DNA of 64,000 nucleotides from Pseudomonas lini (GCF_030812475.1 NZ_JAUSSR010000001.1:310001-374000), one strand, 5' to 3'; positions 16,595 through 26,504 are shown, counted from the first letter of the stretch. Notes: a model not told the origin generated them from the letters alone. Numbers and translations: made by a program.

Positions 16595-17448
16595 ACAGGC
16601 CGGTAAAGACCACTTCACGTCCGCAACTGGCGCTGCAGTCCTATCTGGACAGCTTGCTGATGGAGGTGACCGAAGAGCTGCCGCTGGAAATGGAGGCGCT
16701 GCCGGAGGTTGAAGACGCACTGGATGAATTCCAGGCGGCGGTGCTTGAAGAGCAGGCACTCGATGCACGGAAATCCGCTGTGGCTGCCGCGCCTGTGGTT
16801 GCTCCGGTCACGCAAGCATCGGGAGTGATCGACGAAGCGCCGGCACCGGTTCCGGTACCCGAATCGGCCATCGCACCACCACTGCAAACCCTGGTACCGC
16901 CGGTAGTCGAAGTCCATCAAGCTCCCGGCACCACGCCGCCAACGATTGAAACAAACGGTCGTCCTTCATGGGCCGCCGAGCCATTCGAATGCCTGTTGTT
17001 CGACGTCGCCGGGTTGACCCTGGCGGTACCGCTGGTGTGCCTGGGTTCGATCTATTCGTTGTCCGGTCACGAACTGACGCCCCTGTTCGGTCAGCCCGAC
17101 TGGTTCCTCGGAATCCTGCCAAGCCAGGCCGGCAACCTGAAGGTGCTCGATACCGCGCGCTGGGTCATGCCCGATCGTTACCGCGACGATTTCCGCCAGG
17201 GCCTGCAATACGTCATTTCGGTGCAGGGCTACGAGTGGGGGCTGGCGGTGCATCAGGTCAGCCGCTCGTTGCGCCTGGACCCGAACGAAATCAAATGGCG
17301 CAGTCACCGCGGTCAACGGCCATGGCTGGCGGGCACGGTGATCGAACACATGTGTGCGTTGCTCGACGTTACCGAACTGGCCGAGTTGATCGCCAGCGGT
17401 GGGGCAAAACACATGGACGACAACAAGCCGGCGCGTCAACCGACATAG
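16591..17448 (+). CDS. CheW-domain protein ParP, polar array adaptor
   Basis: 285 residues. The Pro/Ala-rich N-terminal half (MNRPVKTTSRPQLALQSYLD...) is followed by a CheW-like domain from about residue 130 (FECLLFDVAGLTLAVPLVCL ... IIL-type strands ... VIEHMCALLDVTEL). ParP proteins link the ParA-type ATPase to CheA in the array. The GTG start at 16591 is supported by the conserved N-terminus and overlaps the upstream repeat frame by four bases. No strong ribosome binding site lies directly upstream, so translation may rely on coupling. Confidence 0.85.
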   Translation: MNRPVKTTSRPQLALQSYLDSLLMEVTEELPLEMEALPEVEDALDEFQAAVLEEQALDARKSAVAAAPVVAPVTQASGVIDEAPAPVPVPESAIAPPLQTLVPPVVEVHQAPGTTPPTIETNGRPSWAAEPFECLLFDVAGLTLAVPLVCLGSIYSLSGHELTPLFGQPDWFLGILPSQAGNLKVLDTARWVMPDRYRDDFRQGLQYVISVQGYEWGLAVHQVSRSLRLDPNEIKWRSHRGQRPWLAGTVIEHMCALLDVTELAELIASGGAKHMDDNKPARQPT

Positions 17449-17533
17449 TAGCTACATGACAAAACAGAAGGCGGCACTGCATGTCGTCGCACAGAACACA
17501 CACCGCCAGGGCGGTTTATCTAGGGGTCAGGGT

Positions 17534-18019
17534 ATGAATGAGAAGGCGTCGTCTGCAAAGGGTTCCGAAGATCCGATCCTGCAATGGGTAACCTTCAAGC
17601 TGGACAATGAAACCTACGGCATCAACGTGATGCGCGTCCAGGAAGTCCTGCGCTACACCGAAATCGCCCCGGTCCCCGGTGCCCCGAGCTACGTGCTGGG
17701 CATTATCAACCTGCGTGGCAACGTGGTCACCGTGATCGACACCCGTCAGCGCTTCGGCCTGATGAACGCCGAAATCAGCGACAACACCCGTATCGTCATC
17801 ATCGAAGCCGACAAGCAAGTGGTCGGGATCATGGTCGACAGCGTGGCCGAAGTGGTTTATCTGCGCCAGTCGGAAATCGAAACCGCGCCGAACGTCGGTA
17901 ACGACGAGTCCGCCAAGTTCATCCAGGGCGTGTGCAACAAGAACAACGAATTGCTGATCCTGGTCGAACTGGACAAGATGATGAGCGAAGAAGAATGGTC
18001 GGACCTGGAGAACATCTGA
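17534..18019 (+). CDS. cheW: Chemotaxis coupling protein CheW
   Basis: 161 residues, a single CheW domain: ILQWVTFKLDNETYGINVMR, VQEVLRYTEIAPVPGAPSYV, GIINLRGNVVTVIDTRQRF and LILVELDKMM. It links chemoreceptors to CheA. ATG 17534 follows TAGGGGTCAGGGT. The 85-bp gap to parP contains no gene. The DUF2802 gene starts four bases after its stop. Confidence 0.95.
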   Translation: MNEKASSAKGSEDPILQWVTFKLDNETYGINVMRVQEVLRYTEIAPVPGAPSYVLGIINLRGNVVTVIDTRQRFGLMNAEISDNTRIVIIEADKQVVGIMVDSVAEVVYLRQSEIETAPNVGNDESAKFIQGVCNKNNELLILVELDKMMSEEEWSDLENI

Positions 18020-18022
18020 TTG

Positions 18023-18412
18023 ATGCTTGAGGTGGCGGTCATTGTCCTGTTCCTCTTGTGGGCAGGCACGCTGGCAATGTTCCTGGCCTACGTGCGCGCG
18101 CAAAAGCTGGTCGCCGCGCAACAGGCCGGGGATGATGCGCTGCGCGACCAGCGCCTCAAGGACCTGGCCAAGCGCGTCGACGACTACCAGAACAGCAACG
18201 TGCGCATGGGGCAGGACCTGCAGGAATTGCGCGCGGTGGTCGGGCCGTTGCCGGACAAACTGGCGCAGCTGGAACAACGCGACCCGTCGAGCCTGTCGTT
18301 CGCCCAGGCGGCTCGCCTGGTAGGCATGGGCGCAAGCGTCAACGAACTGACTCAGTCCTGCGGCCTGACCCAGGCCGAGGCGGAGCTGATGAGCAAGTTG
18401 CACAAAAGCTGA
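18023..18412 (+). CDS. DUF2802 protein at the end of the chemotaxis operon
   Basis: 129 residues: one N-terminal membrane segment (LEVAVIVLFLLWAGTLAMFL), a charged coiled-coil-like stretch (about 30-85), and a C-terminal helix-turn-helix-like piece (FAQAARLVGMGASVNELTQS, then CGLTQAEAELMSKLH). It matches the conserved small gene after cheW in Pseudomonas (PA1465 position). The function is unknown. Confidence 0.85.
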   Translation: MLEVAVIVLFLLWAGTLAMFLAYVRAQKLVAAQQAGDDALRDQRLKDLAKRVDDYQNSNVRMGQDLQELRAVVGPLPDKLAQLEQRDPSSLSFAQAARLVGMGASVNELTQSCGLTQAEAELMSKLHKS

Positions 18413-18431
18413 CAGGACCGTCCACAACCCC

Positions 18432-18621
18432 CTGTGGGAGCGAGCCTGCTCGCGAAAACCGTCAACGATAACGCGTTAAACCTGATACCCCCCAGCGCCC
18501 GACGGTTTTCCGCGTTCCCCTGTGGGAGCGGGCTTGCCCGCGAAAATCGTCAACGATAACGCGTTATAGCTGGCAAACCGCGGCGCCCGTTGGTTTTTCG
18601 CGAGCAGGCTCGCTCCTACAG
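18432..18621. repeat. REP cluster, three half-units
   Basis: Two direct units begin TGTGGGAGCG and run into GTCAACGATAACGCGTTA; a third, inverted arm is TTCGCGAGCAGGCTCGCTCC. It separates the plus-strand chemotaxis operon from the convergent minus-strand genes and could act as a bidirectional 3' end. Confidence 0.8.
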
Positions 18622-18640
18622 GATGGCGTTAATTGAAATC

Positions 18641-18970
18641 TCAGTAATCATCCCCGCGATCGGTAATGTCCTTCTCGACCATCGGCCCATCCGGATCGTG
18701 CCCCGCGGGAAATTTCCCCTTCAGATTCCACGCAAACGCAATAATCTCGGCAATCGTACGGTACAACTCTTCCGGAATACTTTCCCCCAACTCCATCCGC
18801 GCCAGCAGCTTCACCAGTTCGGCGTTCTCGTAAATCGGTACTTCATAATCCCGGGCAATCTTCAAAATGGCTTCGGCCAGCGCATCGTCAGCTTTCGCCG
18901 TGAGGGTAGGGGCATGGCTGCCATCGTATTTGAGAGCGATGGCCTGGCGCGGGGTGTCAGGGATTTTCAT
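18641..18970 (-). CDS. FlhB C-terminal-domain-like protein
   Basis: 109 residues, homologous only to the cytosolic switch domain of the FlhB/YscU family. AIALKYDGSHAPTLTAKADD corresponds to the segment after the NPTH autocleavage site in FlhB, followed by YEVPIYENAELVKLLARMEL and IPEELYRTIAEIIAFAW. No membrane domain and no NPTH are present. This stand-alone form is conserved beside flagellar genes in many Proteobacteria and is sometimes called FlhX. Its start overlaps the stop of the FliK-like gene by four bases. Confidence 0.85.
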   Translation of the reverse strand: MKIPDTPRQAIALKYDGSHAPTLTAKADDALAEAILKIARDYEVPIYENAELVKLLARMELGESIPEELYRTIAEIIAFAWNLKGKFPAGHDPDGPMVEKDITDRGDDY

Positions 18971-20538
18971 GCGGTTTCGTCGACCCAGCGTTGTTCGAGA
19001 CGGGTTTGGGCGCCTTGCGGCGGTGTGCCGAGGTGGCAATCGATGTCGCCGACGTTCAGGCCCGAATCCAGCAGGCGTTGACGCAGTGCCGCCAGATTGC
19101 TTTCGATCAGGCTGGCGGTATAGGGCCGCTCGGCCCATAGCTGACTGGAAAGGCTGCCACTGATCAACTGCGCTTGTACCTGTAGCGGCCCGAGCGGCTC
19201 CATGTCGAACGCCAGTTCGACGCGCCAGAGCTGTTGCCTGGGCGGGCGTTCTTCGTGGCGTTCTTTTGGCTGCTGCTGTTCGGGAGCGTCTTCGCGCTGG
19301 AACTTGACTTGCAGTGGCACGATGTCCTGCATATTGCGCATTGGTATTTCCAGCTGCCAGGTGCTCATCAGGCGCCCGTCACTGGTCATGCCGGTCTGCT
19401 CCAGGCTCGACAGTTGATGGCTTTGCAAGCGCGCCACCGCTGCAGCCGCCAGGCGCAGCAGGTGTTCGAGATCGTCCTCGCCTTCTGCGCTTTGCAACAG
19501 GCGTTCGGGCAGGGGGAAGGTGGTCGGCGACGGTTTGGCGCTGACCTGCACCAGCATGCCCAGGGCGCTGCGCACGAAACCCGGCATGGCTTGGGCCAGG
19601 GTATTGGCGGCAACGATCGCATTCAAGTTGGTGTTGGCCGGCAATCCCGGGGTCAATTGTGCGATCAGCTTGAGCAAGTCGCCCTTCATGTCCGGCGCCA
19701 ACGTCGGGTTCTGCCCGCCGAGGAGTTTCGCTTCGAGGAACAGTCCGCTGCCGGCCAGTGCCTGGGCCAGGCCCTTGGGTGTACTGAGTTGATGCACATC
19801 CGGCAGGCCGGCGAGCAACTTGTCCACGGCAGCGCGCACTTCGCTGGATGCCTGGTCCGCGGGCAGGTTTTGCAGCATTTTCAACAACCCGTCGATCGAA
19901 CCCTGGCGACTCTGCTGACTGACCAGTTGTTGAGTCACCGCCAGTTGTTCCTGACGGCTGCTCAAGGGCACGAACGTCAGGGTCTGGGCGTCCTGCACCC
20001 GTGCGCTCAACAAGGTGCCGACGGGCAGTGGCTGCGGGCTGTCGATGCTCAATGTACTGCCACTCAACGCCGTATTGAGCAGGCTCACCATCGAGCGAAA
20101 GACCGTTGGCTGACCCGACACTTGGGGCATGACTTGAGAGGTCAATACCTTGCCTTGCACCAGGGTGCCGGCCGGCAGTTGCGCGGTGTCGATGCGGGTG
20201 AGGGTGGCGACGCTGGACGCGACGGCCTGTTGCACGGTGATCGCCAGATTGGCTGCCGATGGCTGAGTAATCGCAAGGTGCGTGCCCTGGAGCAGCGGCT
20301 GGCTGCTGGTGGCCTGGACCGTGGTCTGGCGGCCGCTGTCGAGGGTAACCTTCAGCAGCAGTTGAAACGTCTGTTGCGCCTGCTTGAGCGACAACACTTC
20401 GGCCTTGGCGCTCTGACCGGTGCTGATCAGGCCCTCCATCGGCGTCAGCAACTTGAGCAACTCACCACTGACCGCTTGCGCATGCGGCGTCGCAGGCACG
20501 GTTGGCGGTAGCGGGGGGATGTTCATATCGCCTGTCAT
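18967..20538 (-). CDS. FliK-like hook-length control family protein
   Basis: 523 residues, rich in Gln, Ser, Thr and Leu. Low-complexity N-terminal and middle parts precede a globular C-terminal domain (about 400-510: WRVELAFDMEPLGPLQVQAQ ... LRQRLLDSGLNVGDIDCHLG), the fold of the FliK/YscP-type C-terminal domain that interacts with FlhB. Its coupling to the FlhB C-domain gene fits a paired role in export control. It is probably a second FliK-type protein. ATG 20526 (MNIPPLPP) is an alternative start. Confidence 0.75.
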   Translation of the reverse strand: MTGDMNIPPLPPTVPATPHAQAVSGELLKLLTPMEGLISTGQSAKAEVLSLKQAQQTFQLLLKVTLDSGRQTTVQATSSQPLLQGTHLAITQPSAANLAITVQQAVASSVATLTRIDTAQLPAGTLVQGKVLTSQVMPQVSGQPTVFRSMVSLLNTALSGSTLSIDSPQPLPVGTLLSARVQDAQTLTFVPLSSRQEQLAVTQQLVSQQSRQGSIDGLLKMLQNLPADQASSEVRAAVDKLLAGLPDVHQLSTPKGLAQALAGSGLFLEAKLLGGQNPTLAPDMKGDLLKLIAQLTPGLPANTNLNAIVAANTLAQAMPGFVRSALGMLVQVSAKPSPTTFPLPERLLQSAEGEDDLEHLLRLAAAAVARLQSHQLSSLEQTGMTSDGRLMSTWQLEIPMRNMQDIVPLQVKFQREDAPEQQQPKERHEERPPRQQLWRVELAFDMEPLGPLQVQAQLISGSLSSQLWAERPYTASLIESNLAALRQRLLDSGLNVGDIDCHLGTPPQGAQTRLEQRWVDETA

Positions 20539-20568
20539 ATGCGGTCACAACCTGAGGAAATTGCCCTC

Positions 20569-20617
20569 TTGAGAGTAGGGCATGGCATGTATAATGCGGC
20601 CCCGTTGTATCCGGGGC
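20569..20617 (+). promoter_or_regulatory. Putative sigma-70 promoter and stem-loop ahead of ccm
   Basis: TATAAT at 20590-20595 is a perfect -10, with TTGAGA at 20569-20574 as a possible -35 (15-bp spacer, a little short). CCCCGTTGTATCCGGGGC at about 20601-20618 forms a small hairpin in the leader. The gap lies between the divergent FliK-like and ccm transcripts. Confidence 0.5.
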
Positions 20618-20736
20618 GCTGAATTCATTTGCAAATACTTGATCTGGCGCCTTAGACCGAGCTGCCAAAGCATTTATCCTGCATCACTTTAGCGGCCGAA
20701 CCGCTGCCGACTTGAACCGTAAAGGCCCGTGATCTC

Positions 20737-21372
20737 TTGACCAGTCCTGTCCTGCAAACCGTTGCCCTTGCCTGTGAGCGAGACCTTCGGCTGCTCTTCG
20801 AAAATCTCGAATTGAGACTGGCCAGTGGCGAAATGGTGCAAATCAGTGGCCCTAACGGCAGCGGCAAGACCAGTCTGCTGCGTCTGCTGTGCGGCCTGAT
20901 GCAGCCGACCGCCGGTCAAGTGCTGCTCAACGGCCAGCCGCTGAACGAGCAACGCAGTGAACTGGCGCACAACCTGCTGTGGATCGGCCATGCCGCCGGG
21001 ATCAAGGACCTGCTGACCCCGGAAGAAAACCTGAGCTGGCTCTGCGCCTTGCATCACCCGGCCTCCCACGAGGCGATCTGGCAAGCGTTGGCCGCTGTCG
21101 GTCTGCGCGGTTTCGAGGATGTTCCCTGCCATACCCTGTCCGCCGGCCAGCAGCGCCGCGTGGCATTGGCGCGGTTGTACCTGGACAGTCCGGCATTGTG
21201 GATCCTCGATGAGCCCTTTACCGCGCTCGATAAACAAGGCGTGGCGCAGCTCGAAGAACACCTGGCCGCACACTGCGAGCGCGGTGGCATGGTCGTGCTG
21301 ACTACGCACCACACCCTGAGCCGGATGCCGGCGGGTTATCGCGACATCGACTTGGGGAACTGGGCCGTATGA
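20737..21372 (+). CDS. ccmA: Heme exporter ATPase CcmA
   Basis: 211 residues, ABC ATPase of cytochrome c maturation: Walker [18 protein letters not shown], signature [14 protein letters not shown], Walker [14 protein letters not shown]-loop TTHHT. With CcmB it drives release of holo-CcmE from CcmC/D. The start is a TTG at 20737 ([16 protein letters not shown]), consistent with Pseudomonas CcmA length. Its stop overlaps the ccmB ATG. Confidence 0.95.
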   Translation: MTSPVLQTVALACERDLRLLFENLELRLASGEMVQISGPNGSGKTSLLRLLCGLMQPTAGQVLLNGQPLNEQRSELAHNLLWIGHAAGIKDLLTPEENLSWLCALHHPASHEAIWQALAAVGLRGFEDVPCHTLSAGQQRRVALARLYLDSPALWILDEPFTALDKQGVAQLEEHLAAHCERGGMVVLTTHHTLSRMPAGYRDIDLGNWAV

Positions 21373-22037
21373 GTGTCTTCGGCCTGTTGGTCGCCCGCGA
21401 GGCCCGTCTGCTGTTCCGCCGTCCCGCGGAATTGGCCAATCCGCTGGTATTCTTCGCGATCGTCGTTTCGCTGTTCCCGCTGGCGGTCGGACCCGAGTCT
21501 CAATTGTTGCAAACCTTGTCTCCTGGACTGGTCTGGGTAGCGGCCCTTTTATCTGTCTTGCTCTCGCTGGACGGGCTCTTCCGCAGTGATTTCGAGGACG
21601 GTTCCCTGGAACAGTGGGTCCTTTCGTCGCACCCCCTGCCTCTTCTGGTATTGGCCAAGGTACTGGCACACTGGGCCTTCTCCGGCCTGGCACTGGTTTT
21701 GCTGGCACCACTGCTGGCGTTGATGCTCGGTCTGCCTGCCGCCTGTCTGCCGGTGTTGCTGCTTTCGTTATTGCTGGGTACACCGGTGCTGAGCCTGCTC
21801 GGTGCGGTGGGCGCGGCGCTGACGGTGGGATTGAAGCGAGGCGGCCTGCTGCTGGCGTTGCTGATCCTGCCGTTGTATATCCCGGTGTTGATCCTGGGCA
21901 GTGGCGCCTTGCAGGCGGCCTTGCAAGGCATGCCGGCGACCGGTTATCTCCTGTGGCTTGGCAGCCTGACCGCCCTGGCGATAACCCTGACACCTTTTGC
22001 AATAGCTGCTGGCCTGAAGATCAGCGTCGGCGAATAA
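21369..22037 (+). CDS. ccmB: Heme exporter membrane protein CcmB
   Basis: 222 residues with six membrane segments (for example [51 protein letters not shown]). It is the membrane partner of CcmA. The ATGA overlap with ccmA indicates translational coupling. ccmC follows after a 79-bp gap. Confidence 0.95.
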   Translation: MSVFGLLVAREARLLFRRPAELANPLVFFAIVVSLFPLAVGPESQLLQTLSPGLVWVAALLSVLLSLDGLFRSDFEDGSLEQWVLSSHPLPLLVLAKVLAHWAFSGLALVLLAPLLALMLGLPAACLPVLLLSLLLGTPVLSLLGAVGAALTVGLKRGGLLLALLILPLYIPVLILGSGALQAALQGMPATGYLLWLGSLTALAITLTPFAIAAGLKISVGE

Positions 22038-22116
22038 TAATGAGGCCTGGTCAAATTTTGACCACTTCCCTGGAAGAAAGGCAGACTCCCGGCGCTTGAA
22101 GCCAGGAGCAACCGTG

Positions 22117-22884
22117 ATGGAAACAGTAATGAACTGGACCTGGTTTCATAAGCTCGGCTCACCCAAATGGTTCTACGGCATCAGCGGCAAACTGCTGCCG
22201 TGGCTCAGTGTCGCGGCGTTGCTGCTGATCGGCGTTGGCGTAGTATGGGGGCTGGCCTTCGCACCGCCGGACTACCAGCAAGGCAACAGCTTTCGCATCA
22301 TCTACATCCACGTTCCGGCCGCCATGCTCGCGCAGTCCATCTACGTGATGCTGGCCGTGTGCGGCATCGTCGGGCTGGTGTGGAAGATGAAACTGGCCGA
22401 CGTCGCCCTGCAATGCGCGGCGCCCATCGGTGCCTGGATGACCGCCGTGGCGCTGGTCACCGGCGCGATCTGGGGCAAACCGACCTGGGGCTCGTGGTGG
22501 GTCTGGGATGCCCGACTAACGTCCATGCTGATCCTGCTGTTCCTGTACTTCGGTCTCATTGCGCTGGGCAACGCGATCAGCAATCGTGACAGCGCGGCCA
22601 AGGCCTGCGCGGTGCTGGCGATTGTCGGCGTGATCAATATCCCGATCATCAAATACTCGGTGGAGTGGTGGAACACCCTGCACCAGGGCGCCACCTTCAC
22701 CCTCACCGAAAAGCCGGCGATGCCGGTGGAAATGTGGTTGCCATTGCTGCTGACGGTGTTGGGTTTCTACTGTTTCTTCGGCGCCGTGCTGTTGCTGCGC
22801 ATGCGCCTTGAAGTGCTCAAGCGCGAAGCTCGCGCGAGCTGGGTCAAGGCCGAAGTGCAAAACAGCCTGGAGGTCGCGCGATGA
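22117..22884 (+). CDS. ccmC: Heme lyase/transfer protein CcmC
   Basis: 255 residues, heme-handling protein of the HHP family. The tryptophan-rich WWD motif is visible ([20 protein letters not shown]), with His ligands around YIHVPAAM and [10 protein letters not shown]. It loads heme onto CcmE. ATG 22117 lies eight bases after [20 protein letters not shown] at 22129 is the alternative and matches the P. aeruginosa N-terminus. The stop overlaps ccmD. Confidence 0.95.
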   Translation: METVMNWTWFHKLGSPKWFYGISGKLLPWLSVAALLLIGVGVVWGLAFAPPDYQQGNSFRIIYIHVPAAMLAQSIYVMLAVCGIVGLVWKMKLADVALQCAAPIGAWMTAVALVTGAIWGKPTWGSWWVWDARLTSMLILLFLYFGLIALGNAISNRDSAAKACAVLAIVGVINIPIIKYSVEWWNTLHQGATFTLTEKPAMPVEMWLPLLLTVLGFYCFFGAVLLLRMRLEVLKREARASWVKAEVQNSLEVAR

Positions 22885-23057
22885 GTTTTGCTTCATTCGG
22901 CGATTTCCTTGCCATGGGCCATCACGGCCTGTATGTCTGGTCGGCCTATGGCATTTGCCTGGCGGTACTGGTTCTCAACGTGGCGGCGCCGGTCCTGGCC
23001 CGCAAGCGGTATCTGCAACAAGAGGCGCGTCGTCTGCGCCGGGAGAACGGCAAGTGA
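22881..23057 (+). CDS. ccmD: CcmD, small heme exporter subunit
   Basis: 58 residues: [20 protein letters not shown], then one membrane helix ([16 protein letters not shown]) and a basic tail [16 protein letters not shown]. This is the usual CcmD pattern, which helps release holo-CcmE from CcmC. It overlaps the genes on both sides by four bases (ATGA and GTGA), placing it firmly in the operon. Confidence 0.9.
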   Translation: MSFASFGDFLAMGHHGLYVWSAYGICLAVLVLNVAAPVLARKRYLQQEARRLRRENGK

Positions 23058-23509
23058 ATCCCCTGCGTAAAAAGCGTCTTATCATCATTCTCGCGATCCT
23101 GGTCGGCGTCGGCGCTGCGGTCGGCCTGGCCCTGAGCGCCCTGCAACAGAACATCAATCTGTTCTACACCCCGACCCAGATCGCCAACGGCGAAGCCCCG
23201 CAAGATACGCGCATCCGCGCCGGCGGCATGGTCGAGAAAGGTTCGCTGCAACGTTCCGGCGATTCCCTGGACGTGAAATTCATTGTCACCGACTTCAAGG
23301 AATCCGTGACCATCAGCTACCGCGGCATCCTTCCGGATCTGTTTCGCGAAGGGCAGGGCATCGTCGCCCTGGGCAAGCTCAATGCCGATGGCGTAGTGGT
23401 GGCCGACGAAGTGCTGGCCAAGCACGATGAAAAATACATGCCGCCTGAAGTGACCAAGGCTTTGAAAGACAGCGGCCAATCGGCTCCAACGCCCGCGAAG
23501 GAGGGTTGA
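23054..23509 (+). CDS. ccmE: Periplasmic heme chaperone CcmE
   Basis: 151 residues. An N-terminal membrane anchor ([19 protein letters not shown]) is followed by an OB-fold domain. The covalent heme ligand His 124 sits in [12 protein letters not shown], with the Tyr of the HxxxY motif. It carries heme from CcmC to CcmF. GTG 23054 overlaps the ccmD stop. Confidence 0.95.
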   Translation: MNPLRKKRLIIILAILVGVGAAVGLALSALQQNINLFYTPTQIANGEAPQDTRIRAGGMVEKGSLQRSGDSLDVKFIVTDFKESVTISYRGILPDLFREGQGIVALGKLNADGVVVADEVLAKHDEKYMPPEVTKALKDSGQSAPTPAKEG

Positions 23510-23512
23510 ACC

Positions 23513-25501
23513 ATGACTTCCGGCATTTTTATTCCTGAGCTGGGCCACCTGGCGATGATCCTGGCGCTGTGCTTCGCGCTGGTCCAGGCCGTGGTGCCGT
23601 TGCTGGGTGCCTGGCGGGGTGACCGCTTGTGGATGAGCCTGGCCCAGCCGGCCGCCTGGGGGCAGTTCGCGTTCCTGCTGTTTGCCTTCGGTTGCCTGAC
23701 GTACGCCTTCATGGCCGACGATTTCTCCGTGGCCTATGTCGCCAGCAACTCCAACAGCGCCTTGCCGTGGTACTACAAATTCAGTGCGGTATGGGGCGCC
23801 CACGAAGGTTCGTTGCTACTGTGGGCGTTGATCCTCGGCGCCTGGACCTTCGCCGTGTCGGTATTCTCGCGGCAGTTGCCGCAAGTGATGCTTGCCCGAG
23901 TATTGTCGATCATGGGCATGATCAGCATCGGTTTCCTGCTGTTCCTGATCCTGACGTCGAACCCCTTCGAGCGAATCCTGCCGCAGATTCCAACGGACGG
24001 TCGTGACCTCAACCCCTTGCTGCAAGACATCGGCCTGATCGTTCACCCGCCCATGCTGTACATGGGTTATGTCGGTTTCTCCGTGGCCTTCGCCTTTGCC
24101 ATCGCCGCGTTGCTCGGCGGGCGTCTCGATGCGGCGTGGGCGCGCTGGTCCCGTCCGTGGACCATCGTCGCCTGGGCTTTCCTCGGTATCGGCATCACGC
24201 TGGGCTCCTGGTGGGCCTATTACGAGCTCGGCTGGGGCGGCTGGTGGTTCTGGGACCCGGTGGAAAACGCCTCCTTCATGCCCTGGCTGGTCGGCACGGC
24301 GCTGATTCACTCGTTGGCGGTCACGGAAAAGCGTGGCGTGTTCAAGAGCTGGACCGTGCTGTTGGCCATCGCCGCGTTTTCGTTGAGCCTGCTCGGCACC
24401 TTCCTCGTTCGTTCCGGTGTGCTGACCTCGGTGCACGCCTTTGCGTCCGACCCCGAGCGTGGTGTGTTCATCCTGATCTTCCTGTTGTTCGTGGTCGGCG
24501 GTTCGCTGACCCTGTTCGCCCTGCGCGCACCGGTGGTCAAGAGTCACGTTGGCTTCAACCTCTGGTCCCGGGAAACCCTGCTGCTGGGCAACAACCTGGT
24601 GCTGGTGGTGGCGGCTTCGATGATTCTGCTCGGCACCTTGTACCCGTTGATCCTCGATGCGATGACTGGCGCCAAGCTGTCGGTCGGCCCGCCGTACTTC
24701 AACGCGTTGTTCATTCCCTTGATGGCGTTGTTGATGGTGGTGATGGCGGTCGGCATGCTGGTGCGCTGGAAAGACACCCCGGTCAAATGGCTGATGGGCA
24801 TGCTGACCCCGGTGTTGCTCGGCAGCGCCGCGCTGGCTGTGGTGGCCGGCGTCGCCTACGGTGATTTCAACTGGGCGGTGATCGCCACCTTCATGCTCGC
24901 GGCCTGGGTGTTGCTGGCCGGCGTTCGCGACATCTTCGACAAGACTCGCCACAAGGGCCTGATCAAAGGCCTGCCGACCTTGACCCGCAGTTACTGGGGC
25001 ATGCAGGTCGCGCACCTCGGCATTGCCGTGTGTGCCCTGGGTGTCGTGCTCTCGAGCCAGAACAGCGCCGAGCGCGACCTGCGCCTGGCGCCGGGCGAAT
25101 CCATGGACCTGGGCGGCTACCAATTCGTGTTCGAAGGCGCCAAACACTACGAAGGCCCGAACTTCACCTCCGACAAGGGCACCGTACGAGTGGTCCGTGA
25201 CGGCAAGGAAATCAGCGTGCTGCATCCGGAAAAACGTCTGTACACCGTGCAGAACTCGGTGATGACCGAAGCCGGGATCGATGCCGGTTTCACCCGGGAC
25301 CTCTACGTTGCCCTCGGCGAACCGCTGGGGGATGGCGCCTGGGCCGTGCGCGTGCACGTCAAGCCGTTCGTGCGCTGGATCTGGTTCGGTGGCCTGCTCA
25401 CCGGTTTCGGCGGGTTGCTGGCGGCCCTGGATCGGCGTTATCGGGTCAAGGTGAAAAGCCGCGTGCGTGAAGCACTGGGCATGACGGGAGCGACGGCATG
25501 A
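23513..25501 (+). CDS. ccmF: Cytochrome c heme lyase subunit CcmF
   Basis: 662 residues, polytopic, with the WWD signature GWGGWWFWDPVENASFMPWL and paired His regions (LIVHPPMLYMGY, GTALIHSLAV). It ligates heme to apocytochrome c. A large periplasmic domain lies near the C-terminus (about 520-620). It begins three bases after the ccmE stop and its TGA overlaps the dsbE ATG. Confidence 0.95.
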   Translation: MTSGIFIPELGHLAMILALCFALVQAVVPLLGAWRGDRLWMSLAQPAAWGQFAFLLFAFGCLTYAFMADDFSVAYVASNSNSALPWYYKFSAVWGAHEGSLLLWALILGAWTFAVSVFSRQLPQVMLARVLSIMGMISIGFLLFLILTSNPFERILPQIPTDGRDLNPLLQDIGLIVHPPMLYMGYVGFSVAFAFAIAALLGGRLDAAWARWSRPWTIVAWAFLGIGITLGSWWAYYELGWGGWWFWDPVENASFMPWLVGTALIHSLAVTEKRGVFKSWTVLLAIAAFSLSLLGTFLVRSGVLTSVHAFASDPERGVFILIFLLFVVGGSLTLFALRAPVVKSHVGFNLWSRETLLLGNNLVLVVAASMILLGTLYPLILDAMTGAKLSVGPPYFNALFIPLMALLMVVMAVGMLVRWKDTPVKWLMGMLTPVLLGSAALAVVAGVAYGDFNWAVIATFMLAAWVLLAGVRDIFDKTRHKGLIKGLPTLTRSYWGMQVAHLGIAVCALGVVLSSQNSAERDLRLAPGESMDLGGYQFVFEGAKHYEGPNFTSDKGTVRVVRDGKEISVLHPEKRLYTVQNSVMTEAGIDAGFTRDLYVALGEPLGDGAWAVRVHVKPFVRWIWFGGLLTGFGGLLAALDRRYRVKVKSRVREALGMTGATA

Positions 25502-26034
25502 GACGTTGGCTGATGCTGTTGCCCCTGGCGATTTTCCTGGTGGTTGCCGTGTTCCTGTACCGCGGCCTGTACCTGAACCCGGCGGAATTGCCCTCGGCGA
25601 TGATCAACAAGCCGTTCCCGGAGTTTTCCCTGCCCGCGGTGCAGGGCGACAAGACCCTGACCAGGGCCGACCTCCTCGGCAAGCCGGCGCTGGTCAACGT
25701 CTGGGGCACCTGGTGCATCTCCTGCCGGGTCGAGCACCCGGTGCTGAACAAGCTGGCCGAGAAGGGCGTGGTGATCTACGGCATCAACTACAAGGATGTC
25801 AACGCGGATGCCTTGAAGTGGCTGGAAGAATTCCACAACCCGTACCAATTGGACATCCGTGACGACGCAGGCACATTGGGCCTGAACCTCGGCGTGTATG
25901 GCGCCCCGGAAACCTTCTTCATCGATGCCAAGGGCATCATCCGCGACAAGTTCGTCGGGGTGATCGACGAACAGGTCTGGCGTGAAAAACTTGCAGCCAA
26001 GTATCAGGCGCTGGTGGATGAGGCCAAGCCATGA
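25498..26034 (+). CDS. dsbE: Thiol:disulfide oxidoreductase DsbE/CcmG
   Basis: 178 residues, membrane-anchored thioredoxin-fold protein with active-site Cys 73 and Cys 76 (WGTWCISCRVEHP) and cis-Pro region GAPETFFIDAKG. It keeps the CXXCH cysteines of apocytochrome c reduced. It overlaps ccmF and ccmH by four bases each. Confidence 0.95.
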   Translation: MRRWLMLLPLAIFLVVAVFLYRGLYLNPAELPSAMINKPFPEFSLPAVQGDKTLTRADLLGKPALVNVWGTWCISCRVEHPVLNKLAEKGVVIYGINYKDVNADALKWLEEFHNPYQLDIRDDAGTLGLNLGVYGAPETFFIDAKGIIRDKFVGVIDEQVWREKLAAKYQALVDEAKP

Positions 26035-26504
26035 AGCGCTGGATAGCTGCTGTGGTGTTGGGCTTGAGCATGGCCGGCGTGGCGCATGCGGCCATCGATA
26101 CCTATGAGTTCGCCAATGAAGGCGATCGCGAGCGTTTTCGCGAGTTGACCAAAGAACTGCGCTGCCCCAAGTGCCAGAATCAGGACATCGCCGATTCCAA
26201 CGCCCCGATTGCCGCCGACCTGCGCAAAGAGATTTTCCGCATGCTTGGCGAGGGGAAGGACAATCAGCAGATCATCGATTTCATGGTCGACCGCTACGGT
26301 GATTTCGTGCGCTACAAGCCCGCGCTGAACGCCAAGACAGTGGTGCTTTGGTTCGGCCCCGCCGGCCTGCTGCTGGGTGGTTTCGTGATCATCGCCGTGA
26401 TTGTCCGACGCCGGCGCGTGCAAAGCGCTGCCACCAAGGATGAGCTTTCTGCCGAGGAGCGTGAGCGCCTCGACCACCTGTTGGATAAAACCAAGAATGA
26501 TTGA
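26031..26504 (+). CDS. ccmH: Cytochrome c maturation protein CcmH (CcmL)
   Basis: 157 residues: signal peptide [20 protein letters not shown], then the LRCPKCQNQ motif (Cys 45, Cys 48) that reduces apocytochrome thiols, and a C-terminal membrane helix ([20 protein letters not shown]). The short form lacks the TPR part, which is the separate next gene. Confidence 0.95.
   Translation: MKRWIAAVVLGLSMAGVAHAAIDTYEFANEGDRERFRELTKELRCPKCQNQDIADSNAPIAADLRKEIFRMLGEGKDNQQIIDFMVDRYGDFVRYKPALNAKTVVLWFGPAGLLLGGFVIIAVIVRRRRVQSAATKDELSAEERERLDHLLDKTKND

Noticed and set aside
18432..18621. CRISPR-like array
   Set aside because: The repeats are inverted REP units with related spacers; no regular repeat-spacer pattern and no cas genes.
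23816..25357. 513-codon minus-strand frame
   Set aside because: Antisense shadow of ccmF; low-complexity product.
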